A stretch of 64,000 nt of DNA from JANXMY01 sp965246745 (GCA_965246745.1 OZ251980.1:868001-932000); one strand, 5' to 3'. Numbered from the stretch's first letter, positions 24,862-34,155 are shown. Notes: generated by a model from the sequence alone, not told the origin. A program made the numbers and translations.

Positions 24862-24866
24862 AACGT

Positions 24867-25478
24867 ATGGAACCATTTACGAAATTGACGGGCCTCGCGG
24901 CCCCGCTGGACCGGGTGAACGCGGACACCGACCAGATCATCCCGAAGCAGTTCTTGAAGCGCATCGAGCGCACCGGCTTCGGGCAATACTTGTTTTTCGA
25001 CTGGCGCTATGAGGCCGACGGCAAAACGCCGAACCCGGAGTTTGAGCTGAACCGGCCCGTGTACGCCGGGGCGCAGATACTCATCACCGGCAAAAACTTC
25101 GGCTGTGGGTCGTCGCGCGAGCACGCCCCCTGGGCATTGGCCGACTACGGCTTCAAGGCCATTCTCGCCCCGTCGTATGCCGACATCTTCTACAACAACT
25201 GCTTCAAGAACGGCATGCTGCCCGTGACCCTGCCCGAAGAAACCATCAAAATGCTGCTGGCGCGGGCCAAAACGCCGGGCTACACCATGACCGTGGATTT
25301 AGAGACCCAAACCGTCACCGACACGCTCGGGTTCGCGGCAGAGTTCGAAGTAGACCCGTTCCGCCGCCACTGCCTGCTCAATGGATTAGATGACATCGGC
25401 CTGACCTTGCAGCACGAGCCGGACATCACGGCGTATGAAAGCAAGCGCCCCGCGTGGCAGCGCGGCGTCGCGGCATAA
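24867..25478 (+). CDS. leuD: 3-isopropylmalate dehydratase small subunit
   Basis: A 203-residue swivelling-domain partner of LeuC. Seen: LDRVNADTDQIIPKQFLKRI, NFGCGSSREHAPWAL (substrate-binding loop), APSYADIFYNNCFKNGMLPV and DPFRRHCLLNGLDDIGLTL. The start has AAAAAGGA seven bases upstream. It is normally cotranscribed with leuC; here about 1 kb of inserted material separates them. Confidence 0.97.
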   Translation: MEPFTKLTGLAAPLDRVNADTDQIIPKQFLKRIERTGFGQYLFFDWRYEADGKTPNPEFELNRPVYAGAQILITGKNFGCGSSREHAPWALADYGFKAILAPSYADIFYNNCFKNGMLPVTLPEETIKMLLARAKTPGYTMTVDLETQTVTDTLGFAAEFEVDPFRRHCLLNGLDDIGLTLQHEPDITAYESKRPAWQRGVAA

Positions 25479-25495
25479 GTGCTACGGCCCCCCAA

Positions 25496-25694
25496 GTGCC
25501 ACGGATTGAAATCCGAGGCTGGGATAAACCAGCGCCCTCCGGGTCTGCCAGTGCAGCCCGCCGGGTCTGCCAGTGCAGTCGCGGCGACGCGGGAATGAAA
25601 CGACACGGCGCGATCATCTCGGCGTTTTGTGTCGCTTCGACACGGGTTTGTCCGAGCCTCGCAATTCATTGCGTGGCTTTTCAATCCGTGGCAC
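25496..25694. repeat. Family C inverted repeat C1 (mosaic arms)
   Basis: The left arm has GCCACGGAT-TGAA-ATCCGAGGC. The right arm has GCCTCGCAA-TTCA-TTGCGTGGC, a different stem around the same loop, then AATCCGTGGCACT, which pairs with the outer left end. An internal repeat GGGTCTGCCAGTGCAG occurs twice. Confidence 0.8.
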
Positions 25695-25747
25695 TCGGAA
25701 CCGTAGCAGCAAATTGCGTAACACCAGGCAAGAGCAGGCAGGCACTT

Positions 25748-27001
25748 CTACTTCAGCGCTTCTTCGGCTTCGAGTTCCCGGAGCAGCGGCTCGGCGCGGG
25801 TGACCAGCTCGTCTTTGCGCGGGCGCAGAGTATCACGGGTGTCGCAATAGACGGCCAGCGCTTCGAGGGGGCTGAGGGCTTCGGTTAGGAGCTTGGAGCG
25901 GACGGCATCGGTGTCCCGCACTACTTCTTTGTGCAGGGCCACGGTCAGAAATGCGGCGGACAGCGCGGCGCGGATGTCGGGGTCGCGGACAGCGGCCTGC
26001 TGCTCGGAGTTGATCTTGTAGGAGACTTTGACAATCGCGCCGTCAATCGGGTGCTTTTTGATCGCGGCAATCACCGCCTCGGTCGGCGCGTCGCCGGCGT
26101 CGGTGGCGTTGACTTCAATCTCCACAAACGGGCGGGTCTGCACGGGGACATGCCGCACTTCGGCCCCGCCTTTCGCCAGATCCACCAGCGCGAAGCCTTT
26201 TTCCTCGGCCCGCTCGCCGAAGTCTATGCGCTCGATAGACCCCGAATAAACCACCGGCGGCTGCTTGCCTTTGTTCAAATCCTGGTAGCGGTGAATGTGC
26301 CCGAGCGCGACATAATCAAACGGAGCCTGCGTCAGCGTGGACAGCGGCACTTCGGGTTCATTGGTCAGATACCCGACTTGATTGGCGCTCAGCTTGGCGT
26401 TGGTCACCGAAAAATGCCCCATCAGCACGGTCGGCAAGGCCGGGTCGCAGAGGGCGGCCAGCGCGTCAATCCCCGAGGTGTAGCGGTCCACGATAAGCTG
26501 GGTCGTCTCCTGCACCCCCTTGTCTTTGTTTTCCTCGCGCGACAGCACCAGGCTTTTAATCAGATACGGCATAGCGGCGACTTGGACCGGGCGGCCGCGC
26601 TTGCTGTCAATCACTTTCAGGCCCGGCGTGTCGAACACGTGCAGCTTGTCGCCCGAGAGCGCCCCGAAGATTTCAATCGCATTAGCCCGGCCTTTGGTGT
26701 TCGGGATGTCGTGGTTCCCCGCCAGCAGCACCACCGGGACGCCTGCGCCGGTCAGCTTGGCGAGGCACTGAGCGAACTCGCGCTGATGGGTCTGGTTCGG
26801 GTCACGGGTTTTGTATGCATCGCCGGCAAAAATCGCCAGCTCGACTTCGGCTTCCAGCGCAAAGTCAATCGCTTGCAGGAGCGCATTGCGGAAGTCCAAA
26901 AGGCGCGACGGCAGGCCGGTCGCCGGGTCGAACCGGCCGTAATTCTCGACCCCGAAATGAACGTCGCCGAAGTGCATGAGTCGGATGGGAGAAGGCATCA
27001 T
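25748..27001 (-). CDS. sbcD: SbcD/Mre11-type DNA repair exonuclease
   Basis: A 417-residue calcineurin-like nuclease. Metal-binding motifs in order: HFGDVHFG, FAGDAYKTRDPN, LAGNHDIPN, LMGHFSVTN and ALGHIHRYQ. With SbcC it cleaves hairpins and blocked DNA ends. This is of interest in a genome so rich in long inverted repeats, which SbcCD attacks when they extrude. sbcC is not in the window. The start follows seven bases after TATAAT (27009-27014, minus strand): leaderless. Confidence 0.9.
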   Translation of the reverse strand: MMPSPIRLMHFGDVHFGVENYGRFDPATGLPSRLLDFRNALLQAIDFALEAEVELAIFAGDAYKTRDPNQTHQREFAQCLAKLTGAGVPVVLLAGNHDIPNTKGRANAIEIFGALSGDKLHVFDTPGLKVIDSKRGRPVQVAAMPYLIKSLVLSREENKDKGVQETTQLIVDRYTSGIDALAALCDPALPTVLMGHFSVTNAKLSANQVGYLTNEPEVPLSTLTQAPFDYVALGHIHRYQDLNKGKQPPVVYSGSIERIDFGERAEEKGFALVDLAKGGAEVRHVPVQTRPFVEIEVNATDAGDAPTEAVIAAIKKHPIDGAIVKVSYKINSEQQAAVRDPDIRAALSAAFLTVALHKEVVRDTDAVRSKLLTEALSPLEALAVYCDTRDTLRPRKDELVTRAEPLLRELEAEEALK

Positions 27002-27008
27002 GCCCGCA

Positions 27009-27014
27009 ATTATA
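27009..27014 (-). promoter_or_regulatory. -10 box of sbcD, leaderless
   Basis: TATAAT on the minus strand, seven bases from the ATG at 27001. It is divergent from the acyl-CoA dehydrogenase promoter. Confidence 0.65.
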
Positions 27015-27037
27015 CCCGATTCCCGCCGGCCGCTTGA

Positions 27038-27067
27038 TTGACAGGAGAAGGCGCTATCGGCTATACT
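27038..27067 (+). promoter_or_regulatory. Promoter of the acyl-CoA dehydrogenase gene
   Basis: TTGACA (27038-27043), 18 bases, TATACT (27062-27067). A leader of about 20 bases contains AGAAAGAGG before the ATG. Confidence 0.8.
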
Positions 27068-27092
27068 CACGGCAGAAAGAGGCGTTCCTACT

Positions 27093-28259
27093 ATGGTGCT
27101 AACCTGGGACCAAGACCCGCGCGAGCTGTACGCGGGCATTGAAATCGGCGGGGTCGTCGAGCGGCTGCTAGCCGGCGGCTTGATTGTCCACACCGACGAA
27201 GCGCGGGCAAGCGAAGGCGAGTTTCCCGAGCAAAACATTCGCACCCTGGCGAATCAGGGCCTGCTCGGCATGAAAATCCCGGCGGAATACGGCGGCCTGG
27301 GGCTGGACACGCTGAATGTCACTTATGCCGTCGAGCAGATCGCCCGCGTCGCCCCCGCGACCGCGTTTGTGCTGCTGCTGCACACGCTGACCGCGAACCG
27401 CATCGCCAAAGCCGGCACTGAGTACCAAAAGCGAAAATATCTGCCGCTGATTGCCTGCGAGACCCTGGGCGCATCCGCCTGGTCCGAAAGCGGCGTCGGC
27501 GCGGACAAAAGCGTCCTGAATACCAAAGCCTACTGCGAGAACGGCGTCTGGCACTTAAACGGCCAAAAAGCCTTTTGCACCGGCGCGGGCCATGCAGGCG
27601 TCTACATGGTCATGACCGACACGACCGAAGGCAAAGGCTTCTTTTTGGTTCCCGCCGACAACCCCGGTTTACGCATCGGTGAGCCGATGGATTCGATGGG
27701 CCTTCAGGGAACGCACTCAGGGGTCGTCGGACTGGACCATGCGCTCGTGCCCGACGCCGAGCGGGTCGGGACACCGGGCGCAATCGGCCCCATCATCGCC
27801 TACGACATGCAGGCCGGCCTGCACTCGGGGATTGTCGCGACGGGGATCGCCCTCGGCACGTTCGGACGGCTTTTAGACATCGTCAAAGCCAACAACTCGT
27901 TTGAAAAGTATGAAAGCGTCCGCGTGCGCGTTTCCCAGCTTGCGGCTGCCCTCAGCGTCATGCGAACCCATGTGTACGCCCTGGCCCAAATGGCGTCGCT
28001 GCCCGAGGCGACCCGCCCGCCGACCGAAGCCGCGACCATGACCGCCAAGCTGTTTTTGTCTGAAAACGCCCTGCAAATGACCACCGACGCCATTGCGATT
28101 GCCGGCAAGTCCGGCTACCTGCGCGAAAACGGCCTCGAACGTCTCCATCGGGACGCCCTCGGCATTGTGATTGCCGCCCCCATCAACGGCCAAGTTTTAG
28201 GCAGCATCGGCGAGTCCCTGCGCCGCGCCGACCGCTCGTCGCACCTGTACAAAGTATGA
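27093..28259 (+). CDS. Acyl-CoA dehydrogenase family protein
   Basis: A 388-residue flavoprotein. Seen: LGMKIPAEYGGLGLDTLNVT, ASAWSESGVGADKS (FAD/substrate loop), LNGQKAFCTGAGHAGVYMVM, and the four-helix C-terminal domain ending RLHRDALGIVIAAPINGQVL. In most family members this last block reads YRDAKI..IYEGTNEI with the catalytic Glu; here no Glu is at that position, so the base may lie elsewhere or the protein may be a desaturase, dehydratase or hydroxylase-type relative. kdsB overlaps its stop by four bases. Confidence 0.85.
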   Translation: MVLTWDQDPRELYAGIEIGGVVERLLAGGLIVHTDEARASEGEFPEQNIRTLANQGLLGMKIPAEYGGLGLDTLNVTYAVEQIARVAPATAFVLLLHTLTANRIAKAGTEYQKRKYLPLIACETLGASAWSESGVGADKSVLNTKAYCENGVWHLNGQKAFCTGAGHAGVYMVMTDTTEGKGFFLVPADNPGLRIGEPMDSMGLQGTHSGVVGLDHALVPDAERVGTPGAIGPIIAYDMQAGLHSGIVATGIALGTFGRLLDIVKANNSFEKYESVRVRVSQLAAALSVMRTHVYALAQMASLPEATRPPTEAATMTAKLFLSENALQMTTDAIAIAGKSGYLRENGLERLHRDALGIVIAAPINGQVLGSIGESLRRADRSSHLYKV

Positions 28260-28999
28260 GCGCTCTCAAAGTTATGGGCGTCATCCCCGCCCGCTTCAAC
28301 TCGTCCCGCCTGCCGGGAAAAGCCCTGCGCTTGATTGCGGGCCGCCCGATGGTCCACTGGGTCTATCTCAACGCCCAGCGCTCGCCGCTGTTGACCGACC
28401 TGGCCGTCGCCACCGACAGCCCCGAAATCCAAGCGTCCTGCGAAGCTGCGAATATCCCCGTGTTTTTGACCCGCGAGCACCCGTCAGGCACCGACCGGGT
28501 GCATGAAGTCCTGACCCGCACCGACGCCGACATCTATGTCAACATTCAGGGCGACGAGCCGACCCTGCGCCCGGACCACTTAGATTTGATGCTACAGCCG
28601 TTTTTCGGCAGCAGCGGCGAGGTTCAAGTCTCGACCCTGAAAGTCGCCATTCCCGCCGCCGAGGCCGCCGACCCGAACAACGTCAAAGTCGTCACTGCCG
28701 ACAGCCGGTTTGCCCTCTACTTCTCGCGCTATCCCATCCCTTACGACCGCGCCGGCACGGGCCACGCCCAGCACTTCAAGCACATCGGCCTGTACGCCTA
28801 CACCCGCGCCGCGCTGGCCCAATACCATTCTCTGCCGCAGTCGTCATTGGAGCTGACCGAAAGCCTAGACCAGCTCCGCTTTCTGCAAAACGGCATTCCC
28901 ATCTATGTCGCCGAAACGCCCCACGACACGGTCGGCGTGGACACCGAAGCCGACCTAGAGCGCGTCGTTGCGATGTTCGAGCCGGTGAACAGCGCGTAG
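28256..28999 (+). CDS. kdsB: CMP-Kdo synthetase (3-deoxy-manno-octulosonate cytidylyltransferase)
   Basis: A 247-residue nucleotidyltransferase that activates Kdo with CTP for lipid A-core assembly. Seen: GVIPARFNSSRLPGKALRLI, LAVATDSPEI, PSGTDRVHEV, VNIQGDEPTLRPDHLDLM, YFSRYPIPYDR and HIGLYAYTRAAL. Its start overlaps the previous stop (ATGA). waaA follows after a family C repeat. Together they show that the cell makes a Kdo-containing lipopolysaccharide. Confidence 0.96.
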   Translation: MSALKVMGVIPARFNSSRLPGKALRLIAGRPMVHWVYLNAQRSPLLTDLAVATDSPEIQASCEAANIPVFLTREHPSGTDRVHEVLTRTDADIYVNIQGDEPTLRPDHLDLMLQPFFGSSGEVQVSTLKVAIPAAEAADPNNVKVVTADSRFALYFSRYPIPYDRAGTGHAQHFKHIGLYAYTRAALAQYHSLPQSSLELTESLDQLRFLQNGIPIYVAETPHDTVGVDTEADLERVVAMFEPVNSA

Positions 29000-29016
29000 C
29001 TATATCTTCGTCCCGG

Positions 29017-29167
29017 AAGCCACGGATTGAAAAGCCACGGCATGAGCCACGGATTGAAATCCGAGGCTCGGGCAAACCAGCGTCGCGGCGACGCAAAACA
29101 AAACAACCCGAACTCCCGTGTCGCTTCGACACTGGTTTATCCCAGCCTCGCAATTCATTGCGTGGCT
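29017..29167. repeat. Family C inverted repeat C2
   Basis: It begins 17 bases after the kdsB stop. The left side has GCCACGGAT-TGAA and then GAGCCACGGAT-TGAA-ATCC; the right has GCCTCGCAA-TTCA-TTGCGTGGC. The core from about 29045 to 29150 is nearly identical to C3. The whole element is open in the reading frame of waaA. Confidence 0.85.
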
Positions 29168-29200
29168 CCTGCTCGCTTCTTTCGTAGCTTGCTCCATCTT

Positions 29201-30541
29201 ATGTACCTCCTCTACAGCCTCTTGTTCAGTTCCTGGATACTCTTCATGGCCCCCTACTTCCTGTACCGGGCCTGGAAGCACCAAAAATACCTGCCCGCGC
29301 TTCGGCAGCGCCTCGGCTTTCTGCCGGAGACCCTGAAGTCCGATGGCCGCCCGACCATTTGGATACACTCCTGCTCGGTCGGCGAGACCCTCAGCGTCGG
29401 CCCGCTGGCCCAAAGCCTGCACGCGCGGTTCCCCGACGCCCGGCTGGTGTTCAGCACCATCACCAAGACCGGGCAGGCTATCGCGCAGGACCGCTTCGCC
29501 AAGTACGGCCCCGGCAATTCGTTCTACTTCCCGATTGATTTGGCGTCCATCGCGAACCGAGTTCTGGACACGATTCAGCCGAGCTTGATTGTGATGATTG
29601 AGACCGAAATCTGGCCGAACACGCTGCATGAAGCCAAAAAGCGCGGCATCCCGGTCGTCATGGTCAACGGCCGTATTTCCGCCGAGTCGTTTACCTATTA
29701 TCGATGGGTCCAGCCCCTCCTGGGTCCCGTGTTCCGAAATTACGCCCTGCTGCTGATGAAAGCCCGCGAAGATGCCCATCGCTTGCAGCGTATGGGCGCT
29801 CCCCCAAGCAAGCTGCTTGTCAGCGGCTCCATCAAATACGACCGCAATGTCGCCGCCGAGAAAGAAACCGCGTCCAAGCAGGCCCCCGCGCTCGACGCCG
29901 CCCTCGCGCTGACGGCTTCCGAGGTTCCCTTGATTGTCGCCGGCAGCACCCACGACGACGAAGAAGCGACGCTGCTGGAAGTCCTGCGCCGCCTCCGCCA
30001 AATACCCGGCCTAGAGAAAACGCGCTTGTTACTCGTCCCACGCCACCCCGAGCGCTTCGCCGCCGTCGCGCTTCTCGCCGAGCGGCAGGGCTTCACCGTC
30101 AAGCGCCGCTCCGACCCAACGCCCGGCAATCCAAGCGCCGAAGTTTTAGTCCTGGACACTTTGGGCGAGCTGAGCACCGCCTACAGCTTCGCCACCGTCG
30201 CGTTCGTCGGCGGCACGCTGATCCCCCACGGCGGCCAAAGCATCATGGAACCCGCGCTTTATGCTAAACCCATCGTCGTCGGCCCCTCCATGCTGAACTT
30301 CCCGCAGATCATTGACGATTTCCTAAATCGCGGCGGCATCGCCCAAATCGCCGCCGACGAGAGCGACAAAGACGCCCAAAAGTCCCAATTAACCGACGCC
30401 TTTGCCAAGCTGCTGCTTGACCCCGACGCCCGCACCCAAATGGGCCGCGCCGCCCTGTCGGTGTTTGAGGGCAGCCAGGGCGCGACAAAGCTGACCGTAG
30501 ACCGCCTCGCCGCCTTGTTTGAGGAGAAATTGGCCCAATGA
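29201..30541 (+). CDS. waaA: Kdo transferase (3-deoxy-D-manno-octulosonic acid transferase)
   Basis: A 446-residue glycosyltransferase with an N-terminal membrane anchor (YLLYSLLFSSWILFMAPYFL), then WIHSCSVGETLSVGPLAQSL, VMIETEIWPNTLHEAKKRGI, VNGRISAESF and EPALYAKPIVVGPSMLNFPQ. It transfers Kdo from CMP-Kdo to lipid A precursor at the inner membrane. The ATG at 29201 has no clear ribosome site, and the frame stays open upstream through repeat C2 to 29027, so an extended form cannot be excluded. The next gene overlaps its stop. Confidence 0.94.
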   Translation: MYLLYSLLFSSWILFMAPYFLYRAWKHQKYLPALRQRLGFLPETLKSDGRPTIWIHSCSVGETLSVGPLAQSLHARFPDARLVFSTITKTGQAIAQDRFAKYGPGNSFYFPIDLASIANRVLDTIQPSLIVMIETEIWPNTLHEAKKRGIPVVMVNGRISAESFTYYRWVQPLLGPVFRNYALLLMKAREDAHRLQRMGAPPSKLLVSGSIKYDRNVAAEKETASKQAPALDAALALTASEVPLIVAGSTHDDEEATLLEVLRRLRQIPGLEKTRLLLVPRHPERFAAVALLAERQGFTVKRRSDPTPGNPSAEVLVLDTLGELSTAYSFATVAFVGGTLIPHGGQSIMEPALYAKPIVVGPSMLNFPQIIDDFLNRGGIAQIAADESDKDAQKSQLTDAFAKLLLDPDARTQMGRAALSVFEGSQGATKLTVDRLAALFEEKLAQ

Positions 30542-31665
30542 GCGAAGTTTTGGCCCGCCTCCGCGTCCGCGAGACAGCAGGCATTCGGCGGTTTTTGTAC
30601 CCGCTCAAGACTATGATTGAGTTGCCGGCAGGTATTGATACAAGTTCTCTCGGCTGGTCTGCAACACGGGGGGATGCTGTTCCTCTGCAAGTCACTTCTG
30701 TCACCGCAACACAATATCGACTCGATTTCGCTTTGTCGTTAGCTCCTCTCGAAGAAAGGGAGTTCGCGCTTATCACCAACGGGTTTTCCGTTGCCGTGAA
30801 TGATCCTCTCATTTTAACGCAGACAGACGCCGGTGGATTGGAAAGCCAGCAGAAAAGCTTCAAAGGCTTGCTTACCCCGGAAGGCGACATCGAAGAGGTA
30901 ATTTATGACGGGGTTTCTCATCTCGTCCAGCCAAGCCACTTAGTTTGGCCGAGTCATCATATTCATATCTTGTATCCAGGCCACGAGACACTTCAAGATG
31001 TGGAAACGACTACTGGGGGTGGGGCTTTGTCGGCGTGGGTATCGGCGAAAGGCACTTACCACACTGGCTCTCAGGCAAAAACACTGACAGAATTCACTGC
31101 CTGCAAATCTTGGGTGACACAGACGCATCTTGTTCAGCAGCCGGACAGCATTGACCTCTTTCAGTTTGGTTTACAGTTGATCCCAACCAACCCGATCTTG
31201 CTGTGCGATTTTGGCGTTGGGGGTGGCATTTACGGTAAGCTACAGCCAGGTCCGGGCGGAAGTCTCGCACTGACATTCGAGTTTACCGACAGTGGTGCGA
31301 CGAAGTGGCGGTTAGCGGCGACAGACGAAGGAGGAATAAAGCCGCAGGTGAACTACAAGGGCAGCGTAGGTGATGGACTAGAAAGTCAGTTATGGTTTCA
31401 TGTCCTTGATGCCGATAAGTCGCTGGCAGTTGCCATTACGAAAATTCCGCGTGGTTGTTGTGAACTCGCAATACATCTCTCGCCGGAAGGCAAAGTCGCC
31501 ATGACATATGAGTTGAGAGATGCCATTGGTCCGGCGGAGTTTGGCGTCTGTTACCATTTTCTCAATGATGTTCCGGCGATTGCCGCCGCGACGAACCCGC
31601 AGTCTATTTTGCTGCCGCCGATGGTGGAAGTGATGCCGCGCGATTTGGAAGGCTGGCGGGAGTGA
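30538..31665 (+). CDS. Unknown conserved-looking protein coupled to waaA
   Basis: A 375-residue protein starting at ATGA overlapping the waaA stop. I do not recognise a family. It has alternating hydrophobic residues throughout (LTQTDAGGLESQQKSFKGLL, PILLCDFGVGGGIYGKLQP, SLALTFEFTDSGATKWRLAA), suggesting beta-sandwich domains such as in carbohydrate-active proteins, with no signal peptide or membrane helix. Codon use is less GC-rich than its neighbours, which could mean later acquisition. A role in lipopolysaccharide or glycan handling is only suggested by position. Confidence 0.6.
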   Translation: MSEVLARLRVRETAGIRRFLYPLKTMIELPAGIDTSSLGWSATRGDAVPLQVTSVTATQYRLDFALSLAPLEEREFALITNGFSVAVNDPLILTQTDAGGLESQQKSFKGLLTPEGDIEEVIYDGVSHLVQPSHLVWPSHHIHILYPGHETLQDVETTTGGGALSAWVSAKGTYHTGSQAKTLTEFTACKSWVTQTHLVQQPDSIDLFQFGLQLIPTNPILLCDFGVGGGIYGKLQPGPGGSLALTFEFTDSGATKWRLAATDEGGIKPQVNYKGSVGDGLESQLWFHVLDADKSLAVAITKIPRGCCELAIHLSPEGKVAMTYELRDAIGPAEFGVCYHFLNDVPAIAAATNPQSILLPPMVEVMPRDLEGWRE

Positions 31666-31689
31666 GATTGGAGCGGCGAGGAGGCGTTA

Positions 31690-31893
31690 TGAGCCACGGA
31701 TTGAAAAGCCACGGATTGAAAAGCCACGGCATGAGCCACGGATTGAAATCCGAGGCTCGGGCAAACCAGCGTCGCGGCGACGCAAAACAAAACAACCCGA
31801 ACTCCCGTGTCGCTTCGACACTGGTTTATTCCAGCCTCGGATTTCAATCCGTGGCTCATGCCGTGGCTTTTCAATCCGTGGCTCATGCCGTGG
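31690..31893. repeat. Family C inverted repeat C3
   Basis: It begins 24 bases after the upstream stop. The GCCACGGATTGAAAA motif is repeated twice before the main GAGCCACGGAT-TGAA-ATCCGAGGCTC arm. The right arm returns GAGCCTCGGAT-TTCA-ATCC-type sequence and two more partial copies. Its core matches C2 almost exactly. No gene is seen in 31666-31919. Confidence 0.85.
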
Positions 31894-31919
31894 CCGGGAG
31901 GGCGCAGCAAGCAGCGCCC

Positions 31920-34148
31920 CTACAGCAGCCCTTGCAAGCGCTCTTTCAGCCGCGTGTGTCGGTGAATATCGCTCTGCTTCTTGACCGCCATCGCAATCGC
32001 GCGTTTCGGGCCGATCAGCACCGCGAACTTTTTGGCGCGGGTCAGGGCCGTATAGAGTAAATTGCGCTGCAAGAGCATGTAATGCTGCGTGTGGATCGCC
32101 AGCACGACGGCGGGGTATTCGCTGCCCTGACTTTTGTGTATGGAGCAGCTAAACGCCAAAGTCAGCTCGTCAATGTCGCTGAACTCGTAGATGACTTCGA
32201 CCGTCCCCTGGGCGTCGGTGAAGGCGACGGTCAAAATCTCTTCTTCCAAATCAATCGCAATCACCGCGCCGATGTCGCCGTTGTAGACGCTTTTGTCGTA
32301 GTTGTTGACAATCTGCATCACGCGGTCGCCGACCCGGAACAGCCGGGGGCCGCGCTGGATTTCGGGCTTATCGAAGCGAGGCGGGTTCAGGACTTCCTGC
32401 AAGCGCGTATTGAGGTGAGCGGCCCCGGCGGAGCCGCGCTGCATCGGGGTCAAGACTTGAATATCGGCGGGGGCGTAGCCGCGCTTCGGCAGGCTTTTCG
32501 CGACCACGGCGACGACTTTCTCAGCCAGCTCGTCGGCTTCTTCGGCAGGGAGCCACGCGCAGTCGCGCCCCGCCGACGGCGGCGGCAATTCCGGCAGGCG
32601 GCCCTGGTTGATCGCGTGGGCATTGGTGATAATCAGGCTCTCCGCAGCCTGCCGGAACACCTGGGTCAGCCGCGACACGGGAACAATGCCGCTGTCAATC
32701 AAATCGCGCAGGACATTGCCCGGCCCGACCGACGGCAACTGGTCCACATCGCCCACAAAGACGACCTGGGCATCGGGCGGGACGGCTTTCAGCAGCGAAT
32801 AAGTCAGCACCATGTCCAGCATCGAGCTTTCGTCCACAATGAGAACGTCGCACTCTAAAGGCTGGTCGAGGCCGCGCTTGAAGCCGCGCTGCTCCGGGTC
32901 GAACTCCAGCAGCCGGTGCACGGTCTTCGCTTCCCGCCCCGTCACCTCCGCCATGCGCTTGGCGGCCCGGCCCGTCGGCGACGCCAAGAGAACATCTTTA
33001 TCCAACGCCTCAAACGCCGCGACAATGGCGTTTGTGGTATAGGTCTTGCCGACGCCGGGGCCGCCGGTCAGCACAGAGAACCGCGACAGCAAGGCTGTCT
33101 TGACGGCGTCCCGCTGCTGCTCCGACAGGGGGGTTTTGCCGCCGTCAAGCTGGCCTGAAAGCCAGTCGTCACCGGCTTCAGCCATCGGCACGGCGGACGC
33201 GAGCAGCGCTTTGAGGCGCTCGGCGACACCGATCTCGGTCTTGTGCAGCGACGGCGTGTACACGGCGATCTCGGTGTCGCCCAAGAGCGCGAACGGCTCG
33301 CAAATCAGCCGGCCCGAACTTGACAGCGCCTTGATCGCGCCTTCAATGTCGCCGACTCCTAAAATCTCCCCGGCTTTCTGGGTCAGCTCGGCCTGGGTCA
33401 GAAACGCATTGCCGCCCGATTCGACCGCTTCGTTGAGCACATACACGACCCCCGCTTCGATACGCCGGGGGTCGTCTTCCGCAATCCCGATGGCGCGGGC
33501 GATCTTGTCCGCGCTCTTAAACCCGATGCCCCAGATGTCCGACGCTAATTGGTAGGGGTTCTTTTCAACGACTTCAATGGACTTGCCGCCGTAGGCTTTG
33601 TAAATCTTGACGGCATAGGCGGGCGAGACGCCGTGGGACTGCAAAAACAGCATGATGTTTTTGACTTCCCGCTGATCGCGCCACGCGGTCGTGATCTTCG
33701 CCAGTGTCTTTTCGCCGATGCCGCCGACCCCCAGCAGCTTGCGCGGGTGGTTCTCGATGATGTCTAAAGCCTCTTCGCCGAACTTCGCGACAATCCGCTT
33801 GGCGGTCACCGGGCCGACCCCTTTGACCATGCCGGAGCCGAGATATTTCTCAATCGCAAACGCCGTCGCGGGCCGGACCACTTCGTACCGGGCGACGTTC
33901 ATCTGCTTGCCCCACTGCGCGTGGTTGGTCCAGGTGCCGTAGCAGAGCAGCGATTCGCCGACCACGGGATTGGAAAAATTGCCGATAATAGTAATCACGT
34001 CGCGGACGTTCGGCGGCAGCAGGCGGGCGACCGTGTAGCCGTTGTCTTCATTGTGGAACGTGATGCGCTCGATGACGCCTTCAAGAGTATCAAGCGCCGG
34101 GCCGTTTGCGGGGAGAGTCGCCGAGGGTTGGGGTTTAAAGGCTGCCAC
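31920..34148 (-). CDS. recD2: RecD2-type ATP-dependent DNA helicase
   Basis: About 742 residues. The N-terminal OB/helix-hairpin-helix region (VKGVGPVTAKRIVAKFGEEA, LLGVGGIGEKTLAKI) is followed by helicase motif I LTGGPGVGKTYTTNAI, motif II VDESSMLD, motif III VFVGDVDQLPSVGPG and motif VI SIHKSQGSEYP. RecD2 is a 5'-3' superfamily 1B helicase for DNA repair that does not need RecBC. The GTG start at 34148 is chosen because TATACT lies seven bases upstream. The frame is open further upstream through a family D repeat. Confidence 0.93.
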   Translation of the reverse strand: MAAFKPQPSATLPANGPALDTLEGVIERITFHNEDNGYTVARLLPPNVRDVITIIGNFSNPVVGESLLCYGTWTNHAQWGKQMNVARYEVVRPATAFAIEKYLGSGMVKGVGPVTAKRIVAKFGEEALDIIENHPRKLLGVGGIGEKTLAKITTAWRDQREVKNIMLFLQSHGVSPAYAVKIYKAYGGKSIEVVEKNPYQLASDIWGIGFKSADKIARAIGIAEDDPRRIEAGVVYVLNEAVESGGNAFLTQAELTQKAGEILGVGDIEGAIKALSSSGRLICEPFALLGDTEIAVYTPSLHKTEIGVAERLKALLASAVPMAEAGDDWLSGQLDGGKTPLSEQQRDAVKTALLSRFSVLTGGPGVGKTYTTNAIVAAFEALDKDVLLASPTGRAAKRMAEVTGREAKTVHRLLEFDPEQRGFKRGLDQPLECDVLIVDESSMLDMVLTYSLLKAVPPDAQVVFVGDVDQLPSVGPGNVLRDLIDSGIVPVSRLTQVFRQAAESLIITNAHAINQGRLPELPPPSAGRDCAWLPAEEADELAEKVVAVVAKSLPKRGYAPADIQVLTPMQRGSAGAAHLNTRLQEVLNPPRFDKPEIQRGPRLFRVGDRVMQIVNNYDKSVYNGDIGAVIAIDLEEEILTVAFTDAQGTVEVIYEFSDIDELTLAFSCSIHKSQGSEYPAVVLAIHTQHYMLLQRNLLYTALTRAKKFAVLIGPKRAIAMAVKKQSDIHRHTRLKERLQGLL

Positions 34149-34155
34149 GGAAAAG

